Notes: generated by a model from the letters alone, not told the origin. A stretch of 64,000 nt of DNA from Moniliella sp. 'wahieum' (GCA_003971905.1 RSEE01000066.1:248001-312000), one strand, 5' to 3'. Positions 1 through 11,647 are shown, counted from the first letter of the stretch. Numbers and translations: made by a program.

Positions 1-512
1 CCACTCGTCGGCTCCGCCCAAAGAGGGACTAGTGAAGCTTGGCTGGCTACGCCATCCTCGCCCACTGGGGCCGCCTCGATGCCCTAGGATCTATATATGT
101 AGCTGCCCCTTCCGTGCTGGCAGAGGCACCATCCACCCTCTATCTTGATCTACTTTCATGCCCGCCGGGCCTCGCTTCTGCCAGTGGTCGGCCCCATTGT
201 TGATTGAGGGATTGATCAGATCACACGCAAGGTTCCCATGGATAGCACATCACGCTAGTAGTTTAGTTTATCTATATATACAAAGTTCTCCTATGCAAGC
301 CTGCCTGTAAGGCCGTCTTGTAAGGCCGTCTATCCCTTATCAAAGCTGGAGGACTACGAAAGGACGGTTTGCTTGGGACAAGACAGTGTATTGATAGGGG
401 GGGGGGGCAGCCCGGGGAAGGGGGTACGGTACAAGAAGTCATGGTGCATAGTAGGCGCAAAAGTGGGCCAGGCTGCCGAAGGAAAGGGGGGGGGGAAGAT
501 GAATGAGCTGTT
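1..512. other. Intergenic, 3' flank of HSP90
   Basis: I see no credible gene here. It is the downstream flank of the minus-strand HSP90 gene and contains AT-rich patches and two G runs near 398-406 and 487-495. The open frames on either strand are short and of unnatural composition. Confidence 0.5.
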
Positions 513-2591
513 TTAGTCTACCGTCTCCATGGTGCTCTCGCCCTCAGGCTCCTCAGCCGCCTTCTCTTCTTCAGGCTCCTCCTCCGTCTCGTCAATCGAG
601 AGGCCGAGCGAGATGAGCTTGAACAGCCGGTTGGCAAAGTCTTGGGGTTGGTCCAGGCTAAAGCCCGAAGTGAGCAGGGCAGTCTCGTAGAGCAGCCAAG
701 TCAAGTCCCGCACCGTCGAATCGGCCGCGTCAGCATCGGCCTTGGCCTGCAGCTCCTTAATAATGGGGTTCTTGGGGTTCACCTCGAGCGTCTTCTTGGA
801 AGACATGTAGGAGCTCATGCTAGTGTCCCGCAACGCCTGCGCCTTCATGATCCGCTCCATGTTAGCCGACCAGCCAAACTGACCAGTGACAAGAGCAACG
901 GGCGAGCCGACAAGGCGGTTCGAAAGAACCACCTTCTCAACCTTGTCCCCGAGGATGTCCTTGATAGCCTTGAGCAGACCCTCGAACTTCTTCGCCTCCT
1001 CCTCACGCGCGGCAATCTCCTCGGGCGTCTCCTCAAGCTCAAGCCCCTCCTTGGAGACCGAGACCAGCTTCTTGCCGTCAAACTCGCGCAGCTGGGTAAC
1101 CGCGTACTCGTCAATCGGGTCCACCATGAGGAGAACCTCAAAGCCCTTCTTCTTGAGCGCCTCCAGAAGAGGAGAGTCGTTGATCGACTGAAGCGACTCG
1201 CCAGTGAGGTAGTAGATGTTCTTTTGCACCTCAGGCATGCGCGTCACGTAGTCCTTGAGGGAAGTGAGCTCATCGCCCGACTTGGTCGAGTTGAAGCGAA
1301 GGAACTCGGCGAGCTTGTTGCGGTTGGTCGAGTCCTCGTGAATACCAAGCTTGATGTTCTTTCCGAAGGCCTCGTAGAACTTCTTGTAGTTCTCCTCGTC
1401 CCCTCGATCTCCGAGATGCACTCGAGGACCTTCTTGACAATGTTCTTACGGATCACCTTCAGAATCTTGTTCTGCTGCAGGGTCTCACGCGAGATGTTGA
1501 GCGGCAGGTCCTCCGAGTCGACAACACCCTTGACAAACGAGAGCCACTCGGGGATGAGGTCCTCACAGTCGTCCATGATGAACACACGACGAACGTAGAG
1601 CTTGATGTTGTTGCGCTTCTTCTTGTTCTCAAAGAGAACAAAGGGAGCACGCTTGGGAATGTAGAGAAGAGCCTTGAACTCAAGCTGGCCCTCAACCGAG
1701 AAGTGCTTGACAGCCAGAGGATCCTCCCAGTCGTTGGTCAGAGACTTGTAGAAGGAGTTGTCTACTCTTCCGGCTCGATCGACTTGGGATCCCGGGTCCA
1801 GAGAGGCTTCGTCTTGTTGAGCTCCTCCTCCTCCTTGACAATCTCCTTAACCTTCTTCTTCTCCTTCTTGTTGTCCTCATCCTCGACCTCCTCGATCTTA
1901 GGCTTCTTGTCATCGTCGGCAGCCTCCTCCTCAACCTCGACCTCCTTCTCGACCTCCTTGGTAACGACGAGCTGGATGGGGTACGAGATGAACTCAGAGT
2001 GCTTCTTGACGATTTCCTTGATCCGCTTCTCCTCCAGGTACTCAAGCTGGTCGTCCTTCATGTGCAGACGCAGCTCCGTACCGCGGCCAATCGAGGGTTG
2101 ACAGTGTCCTGGGTGATGGTGAAGGTGCCACCAGCAGCCGACTCCCAGATGTACTGCTCATCGTCGTTGTTCTTGGTGATGATCTGCACCTTGTCGGCGA
2201 CGAGGTAGGCCGAGTAGAAGCCCACACACAACTGGCCAATCATAGAGATGTCGGCACCAGAGGACAGCGCCTCCATGAATGCCTTGGTGCCCGAGCGAGC
2301 AATGGTACCAATGCTGTTGATCAGTCCGTCTTGGTCATGCCAATACCCGTGTCGCGGATGGAGAGGATCTTGTTTTCCTTGTCGGGGTAATGCGGATGTA
2401 GAGCTCCTTCTCCTCGTCCAGAGTGGGGTCGGTGAGGCGGCATAGCGGATCTTGTCGAGCGCATCCGAGGCGTTGGAGATGAGTTCACGGAGGAAGATCT
2501 CCTTGTTGGAGTAGAAGGTGTTGATGATCAGGTCCAGCAGCTGGCTGATGTCGGCGGCAAAGCCAAAAGTTTCCGAGTTGGACGACGACAT
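513..2591 (-). CDS. HSP90: HSP90 family molecular chaperone (frame broken by indels)
   Basis: Cytosolic ATP-dependent chaperone that matures kinases, receptors and other client proteins as a homodimer. The start ATG (2589-2591) opens an N-terminal GHKL ATPase domain beginning [19 protein letters not shown], with the [20 protein letters not shown] helix and the [10 protein letters not shown] region. A long acidic Lys/Glu linker follows (about 1800-1960), then the middle domain ([35 protein letters not shown]). The C-terminal dimerisation domain ends in METVD, a variant of the MEEVD peptide that binds TPR co-chaperones. Pieces lie in different frames, with changes near 1402, 1764, 2094 and 2380-2446. 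At 1402 a G run is one short, at 2094 a C is missing, and at 1764 one missing base creates a false TAG. All domains are present in order, so I treat this as an intact gene with sequence errors. It diverges from CGR1. Confidence 0.95.
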
Positions 2592-2657
2592 GGTGACGAC
2601 GGCAAGGGGAAGGTATGTGGTGGGGGAAGCAGGCGCAGGGGGCGAGGGCTGGCGAGG

Positions 2658-2664
2658 TTTTATA
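2658..2664 (-). promoter_or_regulatory. TATA box of HSP90
   Basis: Reads TATAAAA on the minus strand, about 70 bp upstream of the HSP90 ATG, a suitable distance for a fungal TATA element. Confidence 0.6.
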
Positions 2665-2755
2665 CGCCGGTTGGTGCGCTCGGGACACGGGCCCGCCTCG
2701 ACGGACGCAGGAAGCTTGGGCACGGGGGCAGCCACAGCCGTTTGCCCCCGCAGTG

Positions 2756-2785
2756 GAACCTGGACGAAGGTGTTCCACTCGCTTC
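2756..2785. promoter_or_regulatory. Candidate heat-shock element (HSF site)
   Basis: Two GAA triplets 7 bp apart (2756-2758, 2766-2768) face two TTC triplets 7 bp apart (2773-2775, 2783-2785). The 7-bp gap is that of step-type heat-shock elements. The cluster lies about 165 bp upstream of the HSP90 ATG. Spacing and position are seen; HSF binding is inferred. Confidence 0.45.
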
Positions 2786-3034
2786 CCAGCTGCCACAGCG
2801 CCAGCCAGCCGCGTATCTGCAATGTTCATCCACCCCGTCACGTGACACCTGCATCATCACCGATTGGTCACAGCCATCACATGTCCCACCCGGTCCCATT
2901 CGGCGCCAATCAGTGCTCGGTTCCGCTATTGCATCATTCCGCTCAAAATTTCCCTCGCCCGCTTTCTCTGGCGGCGCCACGGCGGCAGCATTGTGCCTAC
3001 ACCAACCACCACCCTACTGCTCCTGCCTGCAATC

Positions 3035-3482
3035 ATGCCGCCCATCTCTGCCACAACCACAAGCAAGTGCGTAGTGCCTCCTCTCTCGCGATCGCTGCTG
3101 CCCGTACGCGTACTGACTCGGACGTGCCAGGTCGCCTTATGCCGAGTCGTCGACGGCCGCTTCCGTGCCGAGCAATAAGCGGGCGGTCAGCAGCCAGGAC
3201 GCCAACTTGCCACCGGCCAACGATGTGCCGTGCAAGCCCAAGAAGACCAAGTGGGAGCGCAGGATGCGCGATCGGGCGCAGCAGGCTGGCATCAAAGCGC
3301 TCGAGCGCGAGCTCAAAACGGAGCGCGAGACGGAACGTGAACAGCATGTGGCGCGCATCAAGGAGCGGAGGCAAAAGGCAGCGAACAAGGCACGGATCGA
3401 GGAGCTTGCCAAGAAGATGTCGGGCAAGCGTCTGGAGCGGCAGAAGCGCCGCATGGGCCTTACCAAGAAGATTGCGCACTGA
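3035..3482 (+). CDS. CGR1: Cgr1-like rRNA-processing protein
   Basis: Small, very basic nucleolar protein of the Cgr1 family, needed for pre-rRNA processing and 60S subunit assembly. Two exons, 3035-3066 and 3131-3482, with a 64-nt intron (GTGCGT...GTGCCAG) give 127 residues, the usual family length. The spliced N-terminus reads MPPISATTTSKSPYAESS. The body is a Lys/Arg/Glu-rich helix: KPKKTKWERRMRDRAQQAG, then repeated ERE/KER charged runs, ending RMGLTKKIAH. An unspliced reading starting at 3165 would lose the first 22 residues; the intron model restores an open frame and is preferred. It shares its promoter with HSP90. Confidence 0.85.
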
Positions 3483-3883
3483 TGTAGCTGCTGTGCGATG
3501 TGATGTGCTGGGCTGTACTGTACTGATGCTATCGATGCGTGTCTGCGAGACGCGAGGACCGCCCATTGCCCATGCGAGAGCAGTGGGATATCGATAATTG
3601 CAGAAATGCTGGACGGGCAGAACAGACAACACAAATGCAATGTTGAAACAGACTGCTGACGTGGCCGCCGTGCCGCGTGCTGCCCTTGGCTGCCCCAGCT
3701 GCGTCCGCACCAGCCGGCGCTTGCCTGGATTGGGTCGGCAGGCCCACGCGCTAGGGTTGCTGGCCACACCACGTCACACTCGCCCCGTGCCAGGCTGCCC
3801 CCCTCCCCCCGCCCTGTCCGCTGCGCCGCCCACGCCGCCGCTCCTTCGCTTCCCCCTCCATCGCCCAGCCCGCCTGCCCGAGC
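3483..3883. other. Intergenic between CGR1 and SEC31
   Basis: About 400 bp with no gene. The right half is C-rich on the plus strand, as expected for the SEC31 5' untranslated region. Confidence 0.5.
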
Positions 3884-6800
3884 ATGAAGGCTGCCTTGCC
3901 TCGCACGGCCACCGTCGCCTGGTCGCCTGAGGGCCTGGCCACCGGCACGCCCATCCTCGCCACCGGCACTGTATCGGGCGCCCTCGACGACTCCTTCTCC
4001 TCCGACTCTGTCCTTGAGCTCTGGCAGCCCGACTATGCCGGCCGCCGCGACGACCTCAAGCCTATCGTCTCTGTGTCGGCAGGCGCACGGTATGTGTCCC
4101 TGTCTCTTCTTGTGGGCCATTCCCTCATATTGCTGACCATTCTCCCTTCCAGCTTCCACCGCCTCAAGTGGGGGTACGTGGCTCCGGCTCACCCCAGTGG
4201 TGTGCTTGCTGCTGGTCTCGACAATGGTGAGTTTGCCGCCTGGGATGCTTCCAAACTGCTCGCTGGGTCAGTTAGCGATGCCCAAATCTTCCGCAATAAC
4301 CGCCACCGTGGCCCTGTGCGCGGCGTCGACTTCAACAAGCTCTCGCCCAACCTGCTAGGTTCGGGCGGTGTCAACGGCGAATCTACATTTGGGACCTGCA
4401 TGACCCACGCCAGGCCTACTCGCCCGGCGAGCGCTCAGCCAAGCTTGGCGACATCACCGCCCTTGCCTGGAACAACAAGGTGCCTCCTATTCTAGCATCG
4501 GCATCCAACAGCGGCAATACAGTTGTCTGGGACTTGCGTAACAAGTCGGAGGTTCTTGCCTGACATACGGTGGCGCTGGCCCGGCTGGAACCGCCTTTGG
4601 AGCACCTGGTGCACGTTCAGGTGGTACTAGCTCTGTCGCCTGGCATCCACACACTGCTACTCGTCTTGTCACGGCAAGTGAAGATGATGCCAACCCGGTC
4701 ATCTCAGTATGGAACCTGCGCAATGCCCACGCCCTGAGGTTATTCTTCAGGGCCACACGAGGGGAATCCTGTCTGTCGGGTGGTGCATGGCTGATGAGGA
4801 CCTGCTCGTATCGTGCGGCAAAGACAACCGAACCCTTCTCTGGAACCCGAAGACCGGCCAAAATGTGGGTGAGCTCTCCCCCAGTACCAATTGGACTTTT
4901 GACGCCCAGTGGTGCCCAAGCGATCCCAACCTGATTGCAACAGCCAGCTTTGATGGCCAGATTGGCGTCCACTCCTCCATCCCTCCAATCAATCGAGAAT
5001 GAGGAGACGGCTGCGGCTGCGGCCCGGGAACACGAGCAGGCCGCTGCAGTGGACGACAACGACTTTTTCAACAACCTCCCTAGCGTCACCGCTCCCCGTT
5101 GCCCGGTGTCATTGGTTCAGCCCCCGAAATGGCTTCGGCGTCCCACCGCGGCTGCCTTCTCATTGGCGGGCAGCTCGTTTCCATTCATCCCAACCACTCT
5201 GGGGTACACATCCGCCAAGTCGTCACTGAGCCCGGCATTGTGGACCGAGCCGAGCGCTTCAACAAGCTGTGGCAAGCGGCACCCTGGCCGAGTTTGCCGC
5301 GGACAAGGCCAAGCTGCCGATACCGATGGCTCCAACCCCGAGGAGGCGTCTAACTGGGCCTCCCTCCAAACCCTGTTCAATGCGGTGCACGGGATGAGCT
5401 CATCACCCTTCTTGGAGTGACAAAACAAGAGCTGGAGCAAACCATTGTGCCTGCCCTCGAGCAAGCTAGGGCGACTCTTGGTGGCCTGCTGGGTCCAAGC
5501 CAGGAGGCCCCAGTTCAAGAGGAGCTTGTTGCACCTCCTCAACCCGATCCTTTCGCCGATGGTGATGCGAATGGAGGCGAAGACTTTTTCGACAACCTGG
5601 GTGCCTCTGCCCAAGCCCCTGTTGCTGCTGCTGCTCCGGTCTCGGGAGATGTGCCCGCTGCAGTGGTCGAAAAAGGCCCCTTCTCCATCTACCCTGCTCA
5701 CGAGAATGCGGTGGACCAGGATATAACCCGTGCCTTGATTTTGGGTGACTTTGAGAGCGCGGTGTCCCTGTGCTTATCGGTGGAGCGGTACGCAGACGCT
5801 ATTCTCCTTGCGGTCCGCGGCGGAGATGAGCTGCTGGCCAAGACCCAGTCGGTTTACTTTGCCAAGAACAGTAGTACAAGCTCCTTCTTGCGCGTGTACC
5901 AATCTATTGTTTCGGAGGACCTTGCGGACGTTGTGGCTTTGCCGACTTGGCCGACTGGCAACAAACGTTTGTGGTGCTGTGCACCTACGCCAAGTCGGAG
6001 GACTTTGGCGTACTGACCGAAGCACTGGGCCAACGCTTGGAAGACTTATACTATTCTGGCCAAGATCCGACGCCCGCAAAAACGCTACAGTTTGCTACCT
6101 TGCAGCTGGCAGGTTGGAAAAGATGGCCCAAATTTGGGGTGACGAGATGGCGGAGCAAGAGGCTGCCATCCTTGCAGCTGCTGAAAACGGTACACTGGAC
6201 CCGGCCTATTCCAGCGCGGCGCCTCTTCGCCCACGCCGAGGCGTTGCAAGCGTTCATTGAGAAAATTATGGTCTTCGAATCGGCGGTGGGGTATGTGGAT
6301 GTGGACTTGCAAAACCCACCTGGTTCGGTCCCAGAAGATGGTTATAAGCTTGCCCCGCTTTACGACCGTCTTCTCGAGTACGTCAACTTATGGCGGACCA
6401 GGGCTTGACGGACGCAGCTGCCGCGTTCCTTCAGCGCACCCCAGCTGGGTATTTGTCCCTCAAGGGCGCCGACGCTGCCCTCGAGCTCCTCCAGGCCAAG
6501 GGGGTGGCACGCACCGGCACGGGATGGTCAGGCTTCGCTTGCGCCCTCAGCCAATCCATATGGTGCTGCGCCTGCCTCTTCTCGTACGCCCCATCCGCCC
6601 CTGCCGTTCCATCTTGGTAAATGGTGGGTACGGAGGGAGTTACGCTCCTCCTACTCCAGCCAAGCCTGTCGCGCCTGCACTGGCCGTTGCTAGTCCTTAC
6701 ACTCCTGTGGCCCCTATGGTGCCCACGGTGGAACCCCCCGTGCCACGGCCTCGAACCCGTATGCTGCTCCGTCCAATCCGTATGCGCCTGCGCCCGGGGT

Positions 6801-7888
6801 CGGCTCACCTGCCACCTCGTTTGCGACTCCGTACGGGGCGACGCCCTATGGAGCCCCGGTCCCCCCCCGACAATGGCTCAGACTTTGGCGCATCAAGCCG
6901 CCGCCACTCCTGCCACGCCGCCGCCCAAGCGAGACGTGAGCGGTTGGAACGACATCCCGACCCTCGCTGCCCGACGTCCAGCAAGCGGAATGGGGCATCG
7001 TGCTGCTCCCATCACAGCCCCGTTCCCCAACATGCCTGCTGTTTCCGCACCCGGACAACCCCCATTGGCCCCCCTCAGGGTCCACCCCGGGGCTGACCCC
7101 TAGGGGCTCTACTGCTTCGCGCCTGCTCTTGGTGGACCGCCAATGGGTCCTCCTATGCGTGCTCGTACTCCGGGTATGCCGGTTCCTGGTTCGCCAGCGG
7201 GATCGATGCGTGGTGGACTGATGGGTCCCCCACGGGGTAGTCTAGCAGCGCCGCGGGGCAGGGTCTACTTTCTCCTCCGCTTCGAGCCCGGACACCATGG
7301 GTCCACCCCAGCCGAACCCTTACGCGCCACCGCCATCGATGGCACCGCAGGGTGGTGTCAACGGCTACCGCTCCAGCCCCCCCTGGATTTGCTCCGCTCA
7401 CGCCCCAGTTGACCGGGGGACCGCCGGGCTTTGTCCCTCCGCCGATTCAGGGCCCTGCTCGGATGGGCACCCCTGGTATTGCGATGGCACCTCCGCCTGG
7501 CAGTGGGGCCGGCGCGCCGCCTCCGCGGCCGACGACGCCCCAGGTCCCGGGTCTGAAGTACCCGCCGGGCGACCGGACGCATGTTCCTCCGGCCCACAAG
7601 CCCATCGTTGGTGTTCTTAGCGGCGAGGTGGTCAAGTTCCGTGCCAGTGGCGTGCCGAAGCGAATGGCGGATGACGTGGAGGGACGGATTGGGGTGCTGT
7701 TGGATGCGCTCAACAATGAGATTGTGCCTGAACCGGTAATTGCCTTGTTGCACGAACTGTGCAAGGCGATCGTGGCGCGCAACGCGCCTGCCGCTCTCGA
7801 CATCCACGTCCAACTGGCCACGATGGTTTCTGGGGACCTGCAACGCGCGTGCGTGGGCATCAAGCAGCTCGTCTCCCATATGCGTTGA
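3884..7888 (+). CDS. SEC31: COPII coat outer-layer protein Sec31 (frame broken by indels)
   Basis: Outer-cage subunit of the COPII coat that pairs with Sec13 to bud vesicles from the ER. The start at 3884 gives MKAALPRTATVAWSPEG. An in-frame 63-nt intron (4090-4152) joins SAGAR to FHRLKWGY. WD40 blades follow (VRGVDFNKLSPNLLGSGG; ILSVGWCMADEDLLVSCGKD; WCPSDPNLIATASFDGQIGV), then an alpha-solenoid around 5700-6400 and a long Pro/Gly-rich segment (about 6600-7550). The alpha-helical C-terminal domain contains GVPKRMADDVEGRIGVLLD and ends near VSHMR at 7888. The frame changes many times. Family-anchored examples are a missing G near 4381 (GEIYIWDL), a missing C near 4560 (VLALTYGG), and a missing C near 4733 (HAPEVILQ). 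The repeated one-base losses point to sequence error. The implied product, roughly 1,300 residues, matches Sec31 size. Confidence 0.93.
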
Positions 7889-8439
7889 GATGAAGGTGCT
7901 TGAATCGGCAGCTCGCATGACCCTGCCTTCCCGCTCGTACCTTCCTTTCCTGACCCGGTTTGGGTTGTCCAAGAAAAGCTCTGCTTTGGCCTCTGTGTGC
8001 CCCACGCTCGCTCTGCCCCTTTCTTGCTCTGATCTCTCATTCGGCTTCTCACGACGGCCTGGCCAGTCAGTGGGATCATTGGCGGGCGCGTCCAAAAGAA
8101 TGATGCCTCTGTTTCGCACCCAAAGTTTGCTGGTGGAGAGGTCTGGTAGTACCCAGTAGCAAGCTCACTGTCTCTATAGTTGGTTGTTATTGCGCGCTCT
8201 ATGTATCTTCTGTCTGAATCCCGTTCGCCCTCTGCTTATTTTATGCGTGTATCCGCATCCAGTCCTATAGCGATTTCCTATTTCACTGCCCGCTCCCTTT
8301 TCGCTCGGCTTTCGGCTGCGGCTCGTGCAGTAGCGCAGAAAAAACGGCTCGACCGTTGCTGCGTCACGCGTCACGGGACTTCCTTTGTCCTTGTTGCAAC
8401 TTGCCCATCATGCATCATGGCTCTCACTTTCATTCTCTC

Positions 8440-8466
8440 TTGAAGCTTGAAGCTTGAAGCTTGAGG
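8440..8466. repeat. Short tandem repeat (TTGAAGC)n
   Basis: About four copies of the heptamer TTGAAGC. Similar CAAGCTT/TTGAAGC stutters occur near 45667-45685, 34297-34318 and 56048-56070, all outside genes. Confidence 0.8.
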
Positions 8467-9267
8467 CGAGGGCGGCGTTCGCCCACTGCATGCCTATTAA
8501 ACCATTCCCGCACCGTCCCGTCGAAGATGTAAAAGGCGCAATCTCGAGAAGCTTCAAGGCTGTACGCGTGGCAGCCCCTGAGCGCCTGAGCACTCTATGC
8601 GCCCAAATCATGTCGTGCCGTCGAGTCCCCTCGCTGGAGCAAGAGATATGGTCGAAGCTTCGATCTGCTTAATTGTGGGCGTTGTTTTGCGCCCGGCCAT
8701 GCAGTCGTCCCGCAGTGTGAAGACTTTGCGACTTTTATGCTTCCGCACTGATGAGCGTGGTGCAGCCTCATCAACGAGATGAGAACCTAGCGGCGTACCG
8801 TGCAGACAGCGTCTGCCCTCTCAAGTCACTTTCGATCCTCCTTTCCCCCGGGCTGTACTAGTCCACGCGTAAACGCCTGCTCACACAGTGCTTTTTTCCC
8901 TAAGTTGTCTGTTGCGTTTATTGTGAATTGGCTCTCTCGTAGGCATACCATTGCGTGGCATACTCATATGCCATTTATGTCTAGAGGGCTGCATGGGCAT
9001 CCTGACCACACAGCTATGAGCTGGGTATAGCTAGTAGATGCATCCGTGCGCAAAACACAGGCTAGGGAAGGGAAGCTGTGTACGTTTTATTTTACTTGTG
9101 TCGTCGCTCCGGAGAGAGCTACTGTTTGTTAGAGGGTACTGCTAGGGTTCTCCTGCGCGGCCCTCAATGGATCGGTGACGCTCGCCTAGCCGAGCGGAAG
9201 CGTTCCGCTCGCAGCGCGCCGCCCGCTCGCTCCATCTCCCTTCTCTCTCTCCTTTCTCCTTCCCTTC

Positions 9268-9419
9268 AGACGTTGCTTGAAGACTTGTGGCTCACCACTT
9301 TGCCTTCACGCCTTGTCTGAAGGTACGCCTCTGCTTCCTTCTTGACCTGTTGCTCCTCACAATGAGACGTTGCTTGAAGACTTGTGGCTCACCACTTTGC
9401 CTTCACGCTTGTCTGAAGG
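9268..9419 (+). repeat. 56-bp direct repeat, two copies 97 bp apart
   Basis: Copies at 9268-9323 and 9365-9419 both begin AGACGTTGCTTGAAGACTTG and end TTGTCTGAAGG, differing by one C. I see no protein or RNA function. It looks like a recent local duplication in the promoter of the following gene. Confidence 0.85.
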
Positions 9420-9653
9420 CTGCTTCGCAGCTGATCCATAGGATCGCGAGTGCTCCCAAGTCGCACTCTAGCACTGTTCGGAAGCTTTAAACGCGCTGCG
9501 CCACAATCCGCCACCCACCACCAGTCCAAGCTCTTCTGCTGTTAAAGGGGATGGGCCCCTGAGGGTTGGCCATTTGGGATGTGCCCATACCGACACTCCT
9601 CTTGCTCCTCACCCCCACAGCTCTCCACTCGCCCCTCTCAACCAACACCCACC

Positions 9654-10310
9654 ATGGAGAACCTCGTCACCGCCGCAACTCAAGTCTTGGGCGGGACACG
9701 CATGTCGCACAACAGCAGCCCCATCCAAGCTCCTCCAGCACCTTTGATTTGGGCAGCATGTTCGGGCTGCCACCAGCACGCATCGAAGCGGCACGATGGA
9801 CGCCAGTGCATTCAGCTCGATTGCTTCCTCGCTCCTCTCCAAGAAAGAAAATCCCAGCGACCCGGGTGCGAGCGAGGAGGAGATCAAGGCCTTGAACAAG
9901 AATGTCCAGCAGGGCAACGCCCCCGTCTCGTCTCGTGACATTGGTGCTTCTGCCGCGCTGAGCGCTATCCAATCGGTGCTCGGTGGCTCGCAGGTCATTC
10001 CGCTTCAGCCAGTCCAGCGGAGGGAGCGGCGGGATCGAGTCTGAATTGATGGGTGTCGCGATGGCCCATGCCTCGGACATTTTCGAGTCGAAGCAGGCCC
10101 AAGGCCTGCTTTCGAGTGCGTCCAAGAACGAGGGGTGCAGCAAGCAGGTGAGATGGTGATGAAGATGGTGATGAAAGAAAAGGTACGTGAGACTGGCTGG
10201 CCGAACGCAGCTACCTGTACTCCTGTACTAATTCTAGTCTTTGCTAATGTGTAATACCACAGCTACAGAGCTCGGGTGGCCTGGGTGCACTAGCTGCCAA
10301 GTTTATGTAG
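9654..10310 (+). CDS. Beta-flanking-protein-like protein (DUF7721-type)
   Basis: Resembles the fungal beta-flanking proteins, a small conserved family of unknown function common in basidiomycetes. It starts MENLVTAATQVLGG at 9654. Across two or more frame changes it carries SSTFDLGSMFGLPP, the block SSIASSLLSKKENPSDP...EEEIKALNKNVQQG, DIGASAALSAIQSVLGG, and the family signature LMGVAMAHASDIFESKQAQG. A final 80-nt intron (10183-10262, GTACGT...ACCACAG) joins MKMVMKEK to the last exon LQSSGGLGALAAKFM and stop. The Gly/Ala tail ending KFM is typical of the family. Frame changes near 9750 and 10020 are probably indel errors. Family membership is inferred from recalled motifs. Confidence 0.7.
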
Positions 10311-10489
10311 GGCGAGAAGAGATAACTAGTGTTGGGCGTGAACACGCTGAAACTACAAGCCTGGCCAAGACGTTGAATCATCTGTGGCTCTATCTTGGTC
10401 TATGTTCTCTTTGGTCTGTGTCAGATGAACGGAGGGGGCCAAAGTACACGAACCACATAGAAATCTACTCCTACATAAAATCTATCCTC

Positions 10490-10761
10490 CATAAAATTGG
10501 GGCGTTTTTTTCTGGCGCCAGCCATACAAGATATGTGGTAAGCGTGCCACCCGGCACGTTCCAGGCCGACGCAGCCAGGCGGATGCACATGGGTGATAAA
10601 ATTCCTCCAGCGTGGAACGGTGGCTACGGTGGCGACGGGGTTGGAACGGTAGATCGGTGGACTGTTGGAACGGTGGCTAAGGTGGCGAGCAAGCACAAAG
10701 CACAAAGCACAAAGTGGGGCGAAGCCCCGCTGACCGGGCCGTAGGCCCGGTGGTCTTCTAG
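10490..10761 (-). repeat. Solo 5' module of the retroelement (inverted copy)
   Basis: Reverse complement of 13072-13334, nearly identical over about 260 bp. It carries the perfect palindrome ACCGGGCC-NNN-GGCCCGGT, a second hairpin GGGGC-GAA-GCCCC, several GCCACC(T/G)TAGCCACCGTTCC units, and ends at CGCCCCAATTTTATG. No coding part of the element follows it here, so it is a stand-alone head fragment. Confidence 0.85.
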
Positions 10762-10899
10762 TGGGTTGGAAAAGAGAAACAATAAAGGACGCCCATATAA
10801 TAGAAGAACATTTGCGCCGCAAATGGATGGGCATGGCTGGCAGCGGACGGTTGATAATGCATGTCCGACTAACCAGGGCTAGTTCGCTTGCTTGTTCGC

Positions 10900-11647
10900 T
10901 TACTCCTCAGCTAGCCACTCTTCCGCCTGTGGCCCGGCATAGGCAATGTATGGCACCCGCTGTAATGAGGGCGCATTCTCAGCTGCGACAGAACCGCAGA
11001 CCCAGGACCAGCCCAGACCGGCCAGTAGGAAGATGATGCTGAGCACCTTCCATCGAAAGAGGATGTTCAAGACCATAAACCCCCCAATCCACGCCCCCCC
11101 ACAAATGCTGGATTGGTACGCGTGGAAGCGAGCCAAGTCCTGGCAACATTAAAGAAAGTAGGGGTCAAACCAACCGCGAAAGCAAACAGGAAAGCGAAAA
11201 CAAAAGTAAGACCACATGCAGACACTTTTGTCAGCCCTTCTGACCCACAGTCCACAGAGAAGGAGTGGCCCACTCAACGTACATTCTCCGTCTCGCAGAT
11301 GAGGACTGCAACGCTGCTAAACGGAGGAAGAGCCATGCAGCCCAACAGAGGTTGGAGATGCTCCAGCCGTGGAGGAAGAATAGGCGGTGGTGCCTCGGTG
11401 TTGGGTTCCTGGACCAATGCCAGCTCCAAGCGTCCTGCTGATGGAGGGGGTGGGCACGTGGCCAGGCGGTGGGCGGGTGCCAGAGGCCGGGATGGGGCTG
11501 GGTCGACGAGGCATAGGATGGGGGCATGCCGTGTGAGCCAGATTGATACGAGTCAATGTCATATCCCTCGTGGTCATCAAAGGATCGGTGTGCTTCGGGG
11601 GCGGCGGGCGCAGAGGCCGCCGTCGGAGGGTGGGAGGAAGGGGGCAC
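10900..11647 (-). CDS. Small Tic20-like/DUF4870 membrane protein (start uncertain)
   Basis: Predicted small integral membrane protein. A 143-nt intron (11140-11282, GTACGT...TTGCCAG) joins SSVAVLICETEN to DLARFHAYQSS, and the protein continues through WIGGFMVLNILFRW and KVLSIIFLLAGLGW to the stop at 10900. The block V/A-R-F-H-A-x-Q-S followed by two hydrophobic helices and a polar tail with VPYIAYAG is the pattern of fungal DUF4870/Tic20-like proteins. The N-terminal half is hydrophilic (FDDHEGYDIDSYQSGSHG, then PPSYAS), with a Pro-rich run before the first membrane segment. One frame change near 11420-11450 is needed. The ATG at 11647 is the first in a suitable frame, but the true start could lie upstream. 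The reaction or partner is unknown. Confidence 0.6.

Larger units (their letters stand above)
2592..3034. other. Shared divergent promoter of HSP90 and CGR1
   Basis: A 443-bp spacer between two start codons. It holds a minus-strand TATA box and a candidate heat-shock element, listed separately. It is otherwise GC-rich with no gene. Confidence 0.6.
7889..9653. other. Long intergenic region with small repeats
   Basis: About 1.8 kb without a recognisable gene or tRNA. It contains a GTCACGCGTCACG pair near 8362-8375, a TTGAAGC heptamer array (8440-8466), a perfect hairpin GAGCGGAA-GCG-TTCCGCTC near 9194-9212 and a 56-bp direct repeat (9268-9419). It includes the 3' flank of SEC31 and the promoter of the next gene. 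Confidence 0.5.

Noticed and set aside
642-1598. 318-codon plus-strand frame opposite HSP90
   Set aside because: A shadow of the conserved minus-strand HSP90 coding sequence.
513-2591. HSP90 as a pseudogene
   Set aside because: Every domain is present and well conserved, breaks are single-base and also occur in all other essential genes, and promoter elements are intact.
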